From Nostoc sp. NMS9 (GTDB taxonomy: Bacteria; Cyanobacteriota; Cyanobacteriia; Cyanobacteriales; Nostocaceae), in contig NZ_JABXKL010000014.1 in assembly GCF_017114995.1 (NCBI RefSeq), forward strand, positions 1-32,867: a stretch of 32,867 bases of DNA, read 5' to 3'. Below are positions 24,727-32,867 of the stretch, one piece after another; the stretch's first letter is position 1, and every line of letters begins with the position of its first letter. Below the pieces are notes generated by a model that saw only the letters and a program-made list of their open reading frames with translations, ran no database searches and was not told where the DNA came from. A program made the position numbers and the translations under genes.

Positions 24727-27700
24727 TTAAAGCAACTGTTGCATCATCAGTTGTGCAAATAGCCCTGATTGATTTCCTAGTTCAACAAAACTACCCTGCT
24801 GCACTACTTTGCCATTTGCAAGTACGTAAATTCGGTCAGCGTTTTGAATAGTACTGAGGCGATGGGCGATCACAACCCTAGTTACTTTTAGCTGTTGTAA
24901 ACTTTCACTGACAATTGCCTGGGTTCTGTTATCTAAAGCACTAGTGGCCTCATCGAATAGCAAAATCCGGGGTTTCAACACCAACGCCCTAGCAATCAAC
25001 AGCCGTTGTCGTTGTCCACCAGAAAGATTACTACCTCCCTCACTGACGATTGTATGCATCTGCATCGGCATCGCCGCAATGTCATCCGCTAAACCTGCCA
25101 TTTGAGCTGCTGACCAAGCTTCGTCTATCGTCACCAAGGCACCACTGGCAATATTCTCGAAAATAGAGGCTGACATCAACCGACTATTTTGCAGTACCAC
25201 ACCCAATTGACGGCGTACAGCATGGACATCCAAAGAAGCTAAATCTTGTCCGTCGTAGTAAATCGTGCCAGATTTCGGGAATTCAAACCCCAATAGTAAC
25301 CTCAATAAAGTTGATTTACCGCTGCCAGAAGGCCCAACAATGGCAATAAATTCTCCTGGTTCAGCACGAATGTTGACATCATCCAACGTCAAGGGGCCAT
25401 CGTCGCGATAGCGGAAAGTTACCCGATCTACAACTAATTTGCCCGATAGCCTACCCGGATCTGCCTGAGCGGAATTAATTTCTGGTTCAGCTTGCAAAAT
25501 TGGTTGGGCCCGTTGCCACAAGGGTAAGACTTGCAAAACTTCCACAACTGTGCTGCTTAAGCTAGTGGCTCCGTTAATAAACGTGCCAAAAGCAACGTTG
25601 AATGCTAAGAATGTGCCAGTGGATAAACCACCACCTCCAGGAGTTTGGGATTGCCCAATTAAGCTAGTAGCAAACCAGAAGAGGGCAGCAGTGGTTAACA
25701 CAGGTAATACTTGATTGATTACGGCGAGGCTATCTTCAATGCCTTGGGTACTTAACATTAATTTCAGTTGATGCGTATACTGTTTACCCCAGTAGGCAAA
25801 GGCGCGGGTTTCAGCTTTGGCGATTCGGAGTTTGGCAACTCCATTAATTAATTGCACCATCACGCCAAAGATTTGTCCTTGTAGCTCTAGTAATGGGCGA
25901 ACTTTACGGACAATAAGAGTACCAGAGATGATAGTGACGGCAATATTTACCAGTGCCACTGCACAAGCTATGAGAGCTAAGGTAACATTGTAGTAAAATA
26001 ACAATCCCAGATTTAGTAGTGAGAACAAACTGGAGAAGATTGTTTTTAAGACTGTGTTACCCAGTCGCTGGCGAATTTGAGTAATAGCGGTGACTCTAGA
26101 ATCCAAGTCACCAACTGAGAAAGAGCGAAAAAAGGAAACCTTCAAGTTTAACAATCGATCCCACACTGCGGCTTGGGTGGAGGAATCGGCAAAAGTTTCC
26201 AGCCTAATCGTGGCAAACCCAAGGGCTAGTTGAAACAGCGTTCCGCCAAAGGCAGCAGCCACCAAAGCAACAGCAATTTGGCTCAACAAGCCTCGATTAG
26301 CATCTGGGATAGCTTTGTCGATTAGGATAGCTGTAGCTTGAGGTGTCAGCATTCCTAAAAGGCTGATGGTCATTCCCATTACTAAAACTATAATTAGTTC
26401 CTTGTAATGTCCTTGGAGGGCAAACTGAAGTAAATCAAAAGTTTTCAGCTTTTTATCAGGTAAAGGTCGATAGAATGCGTAGGCAGTCTTAGCTAGGGCT
26501 GCTGCTATGTGGGCATCGACAGAGATAGGCGTTCGTTCCCCAGGAACGTAGAGTTCGTAATGTGTATCAGACACTGGTAATAGTGCCACTGGTAGTTTAT
26601 CAGCAAGCGTAAATGCCAACATCGCCCCGCAATCCTTTTGCCACCAATTGTCCCGCAACTGAATCCGTCGCACGCGGATACGCGAAGCACGAGCGATCGC
26701 TTCTACAGGATCTTGGACTCGATTAGAATCTTCTGAGGCAGCTGGCGGACAAATCTTAATTCCCAATGCTCGTCCCACAGCACCAGCAGCAATTAGTAAG
26801 GCTTGCTCTGGGTCAGTTGCATCAAGACTACTACTGAATCCTAAACTATTATTTAGTCTGTCTGACATTGGCTGTGGCAATACAGATGCTAATTCTGCTA
26901 ACGTCTCTTGCATCACTTGGCTCTCAAGACGTTCTCTGGCTTGAAATCTCAGTAATTCTGCATCCATTTCCTGGCGTTGCAGCAGATTAATGCAGTGGAG
27001 GAAGTAGGTTTGTAGTTGGGACAAACCACCTAATAAGGAATTGATATCTGCAATTTCTGGGGTGTTAACACTTTTCAACTCCACAGTGTTATCTGCTTGT
27101 AACCAGATATTTTCAGCCAAAGGCAACATTCCAGAGGCAGAAGTTAACGGCAGTTCTGCAAACCCCATCCATCTAGCACGCCCTTGGAGAATTTGCACCC
27201 ACGATATTTGATGCGGCTGGAAGATTTGGTCTTTGACCAAGGAGAACTGGCGGGTTTTTGGCAGCGATGTTGGTGTCGTTGGCGTAGTAATGCCAGCAAG
27301 TACCGAACCTAATTGATAAATCCACCGTTCTATCAGAGTTACTACTTCTTTATTAGCGTCAGCAAACAACTGGTTAAAGTCTGCTCTGGATACTTTGAGA
27401 ATTTCTGTCTCCTCAAGTGATACTGCTAAAATCTCTTGCTGCTTGCCCTCTAAACTTGGTGCAATCGCAAACATCGCCTGTCCAGCTGTGCTACTAAATA
27501 AATAGCGACGAGTGCCTTCTGGAATGCCATCATTAACTGCGATCGCAAATAGCGCCAAGTAACCAGATTTCACTAGCCAAATTGTCTCCGGGTCATCTAG
27601 CAGTAGCGATTCATTGCATTGAAAACGATAGTGTTGTCCTTTGAGATTTGCGAAGGACAAGAGGGATGAGGGGGACAAGGAAGTAATTTCTTCCCCTGCT

Positions 27701-30084
27701 CCCCTGCTCCTCTGCTCTCCTGCTCCTGTGCTCCCCTGCTCCTGTGCTCCCTTGCTCCTGTGCTCCCCTGCTCCTGTGCTCCCTTGCTCCTGTGCTCCCC
27801 TACTCCCCTCCTCCTCTGCTCCCTCACTGCGAATTAATTGTAAATACGACCCTTCAACTTGCTGCAATTGTTCATGGCTTCCCCGTTGGACTATCTTGCC
27901 GCGATCGAGGACAATAATTTCATCACAATCTCGGATAGTCGAGAGTCGATGCGCCACGATAATGCAAGTGCAACCGCGCAACCGCAGATTACGACTGACG
28001 TTTTTTTCTGTTTCGGCATCCAAGGCGCTGGTGGCTTCATCCATGATTAGGATACTGGGATTATTCACCAAAGCACGGGCAATTTCTAACCGCTGTCGCT
28101 GACCACCACTCAAATTAGTAGCACCTTCCAAAAGGTCAGCATGATAGCCTCCAGGTAGTGAAAGGATTACATCGTGAAGCGCTGCGTCTTGACAAGCTCG
28201 GACAAGATGACTGTCAGGTATGGTAGTATCCCAAAGCGTCAAGTTGTCTCTGACACTGCCAGCAAATAACAAAATCTCTTGCTCTACGACAGAAATAGAA
28301 TTGGCTAGTACCTGGCGAGAAATTTGCTCTCTGGGTTTGCCGTCGAATCGAATTTCTCCCTGCCACGGTTCGTAAAGTCCACATAAAAGTTTGGCAACAG
28401 TAGACTTACCAGAACCACTCCCACCCACTAAGGCAACTCGCTGCCCCGGCTTGAGCGAGAGATTAAAACTTTCAATCAGCGGCGGGGCAATTTGGCTATA
28501 ACCAAATGTCACATTGCGTAATTCAACATACCCCTGTAATTTAGGCAAGGGGGCAGAGGGGCAGAGGGGCAGAGGGGAAAGATTGCAATTGTCCTCTTTC
28601 TCCCCTGCTCCTCTGCTCCCCTGCCCCCCTGCTCCCCTGCCTCTTCCCTGCTCCAACTGCCGGTCAATGGGGTTACGTAAGACATCATCGAGGCGAGTCA
28701 GATTACCTTCCATCTCTTGGAGTTCGCTTCCCAGGCTGATGAGATTACTTACTGGGGCGAAAAACCTTTGCATCATGCCGAGAAAGGCTATTAACATGCC
28801 GATGCTCAACGCTCCATCCATGACTCGCAAACCGCCTACAGCTAAAAGCAGCATGGAAGCGATCGCTGACAGAAAAGATGGTAAAACACTTATTGTCTGG
28901 TTTGTTTCTTCTAATTCCTGCTGGGTGTTGATGGCTTTGGCATAGTGACCCGCCCAGCGAGAGAAAAAATCTGATTCTAATCCAGATGCTTTCAGTGTCT
29001 CCATACTCTGAAGACCAGAAATTTCTACGCCACGAACTTTTCCCTCTTCTTGGATGAGTTTGATATTGGCATCTACGCGCCGCCCTCTCACCCACTGTAA
29101 GCCGGCAAGGTTGATAATGACAAAGGCGATCGCAATTAAAGTTAGTACAACATCATATTGCAACATCACTATTACATATAGAAATACTGATACTGCTGCA
29201 ATTACTGTAGTTGCTAATTCACCCGAAAGCATGTCGGCGATGCTGTCGTTAAGTTCCATGCGGCTACTGATTTCCCCAGCATACCGCTGATCGTAAAAAC
29301 TGACGGGTAGGCGTAAAATGTGCCAGAGATACCGACTCTTCATCCCTACGGACAATTTAATTTTCATTTGACGCAAAAACTGCAACTGTAGGAGCGTCAA
29401 AAATCCACTGAGTCCGGCTGTGAAGATCATGCCTAAAATTAGGGGACGCAACCACTCATACCGATGCTCAATCAATACGTTGTCTACAAATACCTGGGAA
29501 AATGCAGGTAGCGCTAGTCCAGGAATTACTAACAAAAATCCTGCCAGCACGCAGTAAAGTAATGCGCCAATGGAGCCTCGCAACCGTGACCACAAAGCTA
29601 AGATTGTGCTAGGCTTGCGTCCTCCTCGTTGAAACTCTGAACCAGGCTCTAAAACTAGCACTACACCCGTGTAAGCGCCGCTGAATTCTTCCAAGGAGAC
29701 GATGCGCCGTCCAGTAGCAGGGTCATTGAGATAAACTCGCTGTTTGCCGATTCCTTCTACTACTAAAAAATGGTTAAAGTTCCAAAATACAATGTAGGGA
29801 AATTTTAACTGCAACAAGCCAGCTAAGTTGGTTTTAAAGCTTTTAGCGCTGAGTCGATAATTTCTGGCAGCCTTCAAGATATTTAAGGCACTAACTCCAT
29901 CCCGGGAGACACCGCACGCTTGCCTCAGTTCTGTCAACGGGACAATGCAATTGTAATAACCGAGAATAATTCCCAAAGCAGCAGCGCCGCATTCTACTAC
30001 CTCCATTTGCAACAGAGTAGGAGTATGACACCGCTTGTTTTTACGCAAGCGCCCTAATATATTTTGCAGATTTCGCCAGAACAT
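24727..30084 (-). CDS. Fused double ABC exporter: C39 peptidase-permease-ATPase joined to a second permease-ATPase
   Basis: This 1785-residue protein joins what are normally two subunits of an NHLM-type peptide exporter. The first half is a C39 leader peptidase (about 20-150; Cys32 in EVVECGAAA, His105, Asp121), a permease (about 165-450) and an ATPase with Walker A GGSGSGKS (554-561), LSGGQ (658-662) and Walker B ILIMDE (678-683). The second half is an N-terminal sensor-like region (about 810-1200), a permease (about 1215-1510) and an ATPase with Walker A GPSGSGKS (1584-1591) and LSGGQ (1687-1691). Residues 755-797, the junction, are Gly/Ala/Glu/Gln/Ser repeats encoded by 8-bp tandem DNA repeats. 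Another repeat-derived insert lies at 476-514. With the HlyD gene and GG-leader peptides upstream, peptide maturation and secretion is the likely job. Confidence 0.92.
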   Translation of the reverse strand: MFWRNLQNILGRLRKNKRCHTPTLLQMEVVECGAAALGIILGYYNCIVPLTELRQACGVSRDGVSALNILKAARNYRLSAKSFKTNLAGLLQLKFPYIVFWNFNHFLVVEGIGKQRVYLNDPATGRRIVSLEEFSGAYTGVVLVLEPGSEFQRGGRKPSTILALWSRLRGSIGALLYCVLAGFLLVIPGLALPAFSQVFVDNVLIEHRYEWLRPLILGMIFTAGLSGFLTLLQLQFLRQMKIKLSVGMKSRYLWHILRLPVSFYDQRYAGEISSRMELNDSIADMLSGELATTVIAAVSVFLYVIVMLQYDVVLTLIAIAFVIINLAGLQWVRGRRVDANIKLIQEEGKVRGVEISGLQSMETLKASGLESDFFSRWAGHYAKAINTQQELEETNQTISVLPSFLSAIASMLLLAVGGLRVMDGALSIGMLIAFLGMMQRFFAPVSNLISLGSELQEMEGNLTRLDDVLRNPIDRQLEQGRGRGAGGQGSRGAGEKEDNCNLSPLPLCPSAPLPKLQGYVELRNVTFGYSQIAPPLIESFNLSLKPGQRVALVGGSGSGKSTVAKLLCGLYEPWQGEIRFDGKPREQISRQVLANSISVVEQEILLFAGSVRDNLTLWDTTIPDSHLVRACQDAALHDVILSLPGGYHADLLEGATNLSGGQRQRLEIARALVNNPSILIMDEATSALDAETEKNVSRNLRLRGCTCIIVAHRLSTIRDCDEIIVLDRGKIVQRGSHEQLQQVEGSYLQLIRSEGAEEEGSRGAQEQGSTGAGEHRSKGAQEQGSTGAGEQRSRGAGEEITSLSPSSLLSFANLKGQHYRFQCNESLLLDDPETIWLVKSGYLALFAIAVNDGIPEGTRRYLFSSTAGQAMFAIAPSLEGKQQEILAVSLEETEILKVSRADFNQLFADANKEVVTLIERWIYQLGSVLAGITTPTTPTSLPKTRQFSLVKDQIFQPHQISWVQILQGRARWMGFAELPLTSASGMLPLAENIWLQADNTVELKSVNTPEIADINSLLGGLSQLQTYFLHCINLLQRQEMDAELLRFQARERLESQVMQETLAELASVLPQPMSDRLNNSLGFSSSLDATDPEQALLIAAGAVGRALGIKICPPAASEDSNRVQDPVEAIARASRIRVRRIQLRDNWWQKDCGAMLAFTLADKLPVALLPVSDTHYELYVPGERTPISVDAHIAAALAKTAYAFYRPLPDKKLKTFDLLQFALQGHYKELIIVLVMGMTISLLGMLTPQATAILIDKAIPDANRGLLSQIAVALVAAAFGGTLFQLALGFATIRLETFADSSTQAAVWDRLLNLKVSFFRSFSVGDLDSRVTAITQIRQRLGNTVLKTIFSSLFSLLNLGLLFYYNVTLALIACAVALVNIAVTIISGTLIVRKVRPLLELQGQIFGVMVQLINGVAKLRIAKAETRAFAYWGKQYTHQLKLMLSTQGIEDSLAVINQVLPVLTTAALFWFATSLIGQSQTPGGGGLSTGTFLAFNVAFGTFINGATSLSSTVVEVLQVLPLWQRAQPILQAEPEINSAQADPGRLSGKLVVDRVTFRYRDDGPLTLDDVNIRAEPGEFIAIVGPSGSGKSTLLRLLLGFEFPKSGTIYYDGQDLASLDVHAVRRQLGVVLQNSRLMSASIFENIASGALVTIDEAWSAAQMAGLADDIAAMPMQMHTIVSEGGSNLSGGQRQRLLIARALVLKPRILLFDEATSALDNRTQAIVSESLQQLKVTRVVIAHRLSTIQNADRIYVLANGKVVQQGSFVELGNQSGLFAQLMMQQLL
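27697..27824 (-). repeat. Sixteen 8-bp repeats encoding the exporter's linker
   Basis: Sixteen contiguous units of the form tgctcc(c/t)(c/t/g) can be laid out without gaps over 128 bases. Eight is not a multiple of three, so adjacent units are read in rotating frames, and the peptide has an eight-residue period (such as GSTGAGEQ). Gain or loss of one or two units would shift the frame of everything downstream. Confidence 0.9.
28548..28652 (-). repeat. Second G/C-biased repeat tract inside the exporter gene
   Basis: A nine-base unit (ggggcagag) is repeated at 28548-28577. Further on (28600-28652) there is an 8-mer-like tgctcccc tract of roughly opposite strand sense, so the two blocks could pair. 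They encode the Gly/Ala/Pro-rich stretch 476-514 between permease and first ATPase. Confidence 0.8.
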
Positions 30085-30146
30085 AAAAATATTTTTTAAA
30101 ACTTTGACTTTGGCTTAATTTATTGATATGAAAATTACTGAATTTT

Positions 30147-30174
30147 GTACAGACGCGATTAATCGCGTCTGTAC
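30147..30174. repeat. 28-bp perfect palindrome
   Basis: gtacagacgcgatt is followed directly by its inverse. It lies between the HlyD and exporter genes, in a 176-base gap, and is a repeat of the Nostoc type. As RNA it would form a long stem. Confidence 0.8.
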
Positions 30175-30206
30175 AAGAGGCAGGAGGCAGAAGTATAGAT
30201 TCTTCA

Positions 30207-30234
30207 TTTTTAATTTTTAATTTTTAATTTTTAA
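30207..30234. repeat. Tandem heptamer tttttaa, four copies
   Basis: Four exact tttttaa units lie just downstream (in the gene direction) of the HlyD stop. Confidence 0.75.
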
Positions 30235-30260
30235 TTAATTTGTCTCCCTCATCTCCAATA

Positions 30261-31700
30261 TCACGAAATACCACTCCAGGATCTCAGAATCGGCAGGACA
30301 AAAGTAATCGGGGCGCGTTCTTCCACAGTCACTTGTACTGAGGTGGTAGTTCCAGAAGTGACTTTCATCTGTGGTCCTTGGGAAGAAGACCATTTGTAGT
30401 CGCTGAAGGTTGAATTGTCTGGTTGCAGTCGCGCAGTAATTAGCATTTGTGGTCCTTGTGACATTAAAGCTTCCACAAATTCGGAATTGCCTACTACACT
30501 TAATGCACCTTCTTTAGTCACAGGAAAGGCTGAGACTTCTGTGACAGCACCGATGATGCCACCAAAGCGTTCGCGTTGCACTGTACTAGGTGTGACTTGT
30601 AACTTCATCCCTGGTTGGATTTGCTTGCCATCGCCAACGGGAAAAAATGCCACACTTACAGGTTGAGCTGATCGCTTTTGTGCAGCGATCGCTCCTATGG
30701 GTGTACCCTGTAAAACAACCTGTCCCGGACTTGCGGAGATTTCTAAAATTCGTCCAGAGTAACTGCTCTTGACTAAGCTGTTGCTTGATAGTTGCAGTGC
30801 TAATTGCACAATATTCCGCTGGACTTCCTGAATTTCTTTTTTGCGGGTGGTTACAGTTTCTAAGTCTTGTTGCGCCGCAGTCGCTTCTTTGCTATCTAGT
30901 TGCTTTAATTGCGCTTGCAAATCTTTAATTGAGTTCAAATTCTCTAGGTATTGTCGTTGGGCATCTGCTTCCTTGACATCCAGTTGCTTGAGTTGCGATT
31001 CGGCTTCATTAATTTGGGTGACGGCATTTAAGTAGTCTTGCTGTGACTGTAGGACTGTATCGCCAGAAATTGCTCCCTCCTGCAATAGCTGCTGGCGGTT
31101 ATTCAATCTCTGTTTGAAGGTAGGTAAGAGATCCCGCAGTGCTTGTAAGCTTTGGGTTTGGTTGGCGCGATCGCGTTGAATCGAATTTAGCCCTTTCTCC
31201 CTTAAAATCGGGGTGAGTTTCTGTACCGCCTGAAGGTTTTGCTGCAAAGATTGGCGTTGCTGTTTAATGGCTTCTTTGTCTGCGTTTTGCCGCTGTACTT
31301 GCACTAAGCTAGCAGCACGATCTTCTGTTTGTAGTTGTCCTAATTTAGAGCGTACTAGTTGTAGCTGTTTCATCAGTTCGCTTTGGTCTAGAGTCGCCAG
31401 CACATCTCCTCTATTTACAAAGTCGCCAACCCGGACGTTGATTGTTCGCAATTTACCTGCGATCGGCGACTGGAATGAGGTAATTGTACTGGGATAGACT
31501 ATGATTCCAGTACCCGTCACCGTAATTGGGATTCGACCTAAAAAACTCCAAGTCAGCCCCGTTGCCACCAACGAACCAACAGCAACTAGAGGTAGCCACT
31601 TTTTCGGGCTGACTACCTGCATAATTTGATCTAGTTCTTCAGGCGAAGAAGCGCGCTCTAAAGCTTCTTTGCGGAATAGGTCGCTTTTTTGATTAATCAC
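30261..31700 (-). CDS. HlyD-family/NHLM secretion adaptor
   Basis: The periplasmic adaptor links an ABC exporter to the outer envelope. From the GTG at 31700 the protein has 479 residues and begins VINQKSDLFRKEALERASSP, the start I associate with NHLM-system secretion proteins. A membrane segment follows (KKWLPLVAVGSLVATGLTW), then a lipoyl-like half (FQSPIAGKLRTINVRVGDFV), a long coiled coil (about 110-300, with LKQLDVKEADAQRQYLENL) and the second lipoyl half with SSYSGRILEISASPGQVV. GGATGG lies before the GTG. The ATG at 31727 is a weaker choice. It sits between the precursor peptides and the fused exporter. Confidence 0.9.
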   Translation of the reverse strand: MINQKSDLFRKEALERASSPEELDQIMQVVSPKKWLPLVAVGSLVATGLTWSFLGRIPITVTGTGIIVYPSTITSFQSPIAGKLRTINVRVGDFVNRGDVLATLDQSELMKQLQLVRSKLGQLQTEDRAASLVQVQRQNADKEAIKQQRQSLQQNLQAVQKLTPILREKGLNSIQRDRANQTQSLQALRDLLPTFKQRLNNRQQLLQEGAISGDTVLQSQQDYLNAVTQINEAESQLKQLDVKEADAQRQYLENLNSIKDLQAQLKQLDSKEATAAQQDLETVTTRKKEIQEVQRNIVQLALQLSSNSLVKSSYSGRILEISASPGQVVLQGTPIGAIAAQKRSAQPVSVAFFPVGDGKQIQPGMKLQVTPSTVQRERFGGIIGAVTEVSAFPVTKEGALSVVGNSEFVEALMSQGPQMLITARLQPDNSTFSDYKWSSSQGPQMKVTSGTTTSVQVTVEERAPITFVLPILRSWSGIS

Positions 31701-32368
31701 TATAAACCATCCCAATTTGCATTGCATTCAGAAGGAATTGGGTATTAGGCTGACAATTGAATAAAAAATTACCTTCTGTCTTTAGCGGAAGGCGGATATG
31801 TTTTGTTTGCTTTGGCATACTAATATTCAGATGCAAAAATCAACCTACCATCTGATGAAAGGTCGAAAGCTGAGAAAATCAAATTTTTTATTTTTAAATT
31901 TTGCGTAGATGAAGAATAACTTTCGTTAAAGTAACGATTTTGCAATCTTTATATGAAAACATTGACGGGTGGGTAAGAAGTAAGGGATAATAATGATTGG
32001 TCGCTTACCCTTTGACCTTTCGTTTTTATCCGGCTTACACCCGCCAATGTTCGTGTAACGTTGTAAAGGGTTGTGATGCCAATAATAGTCAGACCACTAT
32101 GTTATAAGATGTCTGTAGCTTATTCGTAAGGGTCGTTTGTAGTCCTTTGTCAGTTGTTCGTAGCAATTGGCAAAGGATTACTGTTTAATAACTCTCTTAA
32201 CGAAATAATGCATAACTTACATGCTTACTAGGGTAGTGCTGTTTTGATTTGTAGTGATGATACAAATCATGATGGAGAAATTTTTGGCAATACAAACCGT
32301 CAAAGTGACTTTTGGTTGAGGTGGTAACTCAACATAAGCCTGCTATGGAGATAACCTAGTACCTATTA
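31701..32368. other. Structured gap between precursors and the HlyD gene
   Basis: About 670 bases hold no gene I can support. The main structure is an inverted repeat: 31958-31977 (aacattgacgggtgggtaag) against 32034-32051, with an inner gggtaag/cttaccc pair. A second stem uses tcctttgtcagttg near 32142-32155 and its partner near 32165-32178. The homology of the duplicated peptide unit enters from about 32308. These structures could slow or end transcription coming from the precursor genes. Confidence 0.55.
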
Positions 32369-32629
32369 CTACCAGAAGATCACACGGTCTTTGCTATTAT
32401 CAATCGCTTGATTTGATTTTTGAATAACCTTGGCATCTCCTCCACCAATCGCTACTGCGACACCAATTTGATTGGATACTTGTACGTTCTTACCTTTGGC
32501 TTTAACGTCAACTTTCGTCTTGGCATCGATATCTACACCTCCGCGTCCTCCGACAATTCCACTGATTTCTTCATCAGCTAACTCGGTCATGACTGCGAGT
32601 GTTTCTTGTTCAAATGTTACAACTGACAT
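32369..32629 (-). CDS. GG-leader peptide (bacteriocin-like precursor)
   Basis: The 86-residue peptide starts at the ATG at 32629, with AAGGAAGG seven bases or so upstream. The first 28 residues form a leader ending in the double-glycine site LADEEISGIVGG (17-28), as cut by C39 peptidases. The core of 58 residues has alternating polar and hydrophobic residues (KVDVKAKGKNVQVSNQIGVA), several Gly and Asn/Gln, and no cysteine, so it is not a lanthipeptide, thiopeptide or disulfide peptide. An amyloid-like or beta-rich peptide is one guess. A longer frame begins at a TTG at 32650 and is less likely. It belongs with the exporter downstream on the same strand. Confidence 0.85.
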   Translation of the reverse strand: MSVVTFEQETLAVMTELADEEISGIVGGRGGVDIDAKTKVDVKAKGKNVQVSNQIGVAVAIGGGDAKVIQKSNQAIDNSKDRVIFW

Positions 32630-32721
32630 AAAAATTCCTTCCTTGTACAAAATGGTTTTGGAATAGTGAAATGGTAACTCAACATGAGCGTACTATGGAG
32701 ATAACCTAGTACCTATTAGTA

Positions 32722-32867
32722 CTAGAAGTATACACGGTCTCTGCTATTATCAATCTCTTGATTTGAACTTTGATAAACCTTAGCATCTCCTCTACCAATT
32801 GCTGCTGCGGTACCAATTTGATTGGATACTTGTACGTTCTTACCTTTGGCTTTAACGTCAACTTTCG
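32722..32867 (-). CDS. Second GG-leader-type precursor peptide, 5' part beyond window (partial)
   Basis: The last 48 codons of a paralogue are present, ending at a TAG at 32722-32724; the start lies past the right edge. Its core reads KVDVKAKGKNVQVSNQIGTA, then AAIGRGDAKVYQSSNQEIDN, ending SRDRVYF. Against the first copy, the N-terminal half of the core is the same, and changes cluster in the last ~30 residues (VAVAIGGG to TAAAIGRG, VIQKSNQA to VYQSSNQE, loss of the final Trp). By the 350-bp period its ATG should be near 32979. The leader cannot be seen. Confidence 0.85.
   Translation of the reverse strand, partial: KVDVKAKGKNVQVSNQIGTAAAIGRGDAKVYQSSNQEIDNSRDRVYF

Larger units (their letters stand above)
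32308..32867 (-). repeat. Tandem duplication, 350-bp spacing, carrying the precursor gene
   Basis: tggtaactcaacat occurs at 32322 and 32672, exactly 350 bases apart. The following ~195 bases (3' flank and core coding part) match closely up to the window end. Confidence 0.88.

Noticed and set aside
27641..28102. 153-residue + strand frame antisense to the exporter
   Set aside because: It is open mainly because the 8-bp repeats have no stops; the opposite strand has clear ABC domains.
32369..32629. Proteusin/NHLP or Nif11-type leader for the precursor
   Set aside because: The leader is only 28 residues before GG and lacks a nitrile-hydratase or Nif11-like domain.

Overview
The window reads as chromosomal DNA from a filamentous, Nostoc-like cyanobacterium. 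The reasons are the many copies of the octamer GCGATCGC, the cyanobacterial short tandem repeats (heptamers such as attcaaa and tttttaa) and dispersed palindromic repeats, and the gene content: a CYP120-like P450, a PEP-CTERM protein, a NACHT/WD40 pair, a membrane-anchored Ser/Thr kinase and a GG-leader peptide exporter. This is inferred from sequence character only; there is no marker gene such as 16S rRNA in the window.

Left part (1-5114): a minus-strand pair encodes a NACHT NTPase and, overlapping it by 8 bp, a WD40 propeller protein that runs off the left edge. Together they look like one STAND-type sensor split into two polypeptides. Upstream of them is a 252-bp minisatellite (84-bp units, each four 21-mers) that is open on both strands. 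Then come a secreted hypothetical protein, a membrane hypothetical protein and a DedA-family protein.

Middle (5383-22853): a CYP120-like P450 coupled to a membrane protein; a solitary urtE-type urea ABC ATPase; a roughly 360-bp nested inverted-repeat (MITE-like) element; a JAMM peptidase next to a MoeB-rhodanese E1-like enzyme; an FtsH protease; a peptidoglycan-binding M15-like peptidase; a decayed ABC ATPase fragment; a methyltransferase; an aldo/keto reductase; two SDR oxidoreductases; a Ser/Thr kinase; a PEP-CTERM protein; a decayed HdeD (DUF308) fragment; and a GNAT acetyltransferase. Short palindromic repeats of one family lie between genes and also inside the kinase, one SDR and the HdeD remnant, where they appear to have been absorbed in frame.

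Right part (23084-32867, all minus strand): an accessory peptide-secretion locus. From upstream to downstream it has at least two tandem paralogous GG-leader precursor peptides (exact 350-bp spacing, the second cut by the window edge), a structured spacer, an HlyD/NHLM-type adaptor, and a 1785-residue exporter. The exporter fuses a C39 peptidase-permease-ATPase to a second permease-ATPase. The fusion joint is encoded by sixteen 8-bp repeats, so gain or loss of one unit would break the frame between the halves. A membrane GTPase with a DUF697-like C-terminus follows. The proposed working model is that C39 cuts the precursors after Gly-Gly, the two ABC modules drive export, and the HlyD protein bridges the periplasm.

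No tRNA, rRNA, CRISPR array, transposase or replication origin was recognised. Product names come from motif recognition alone, without database searches.
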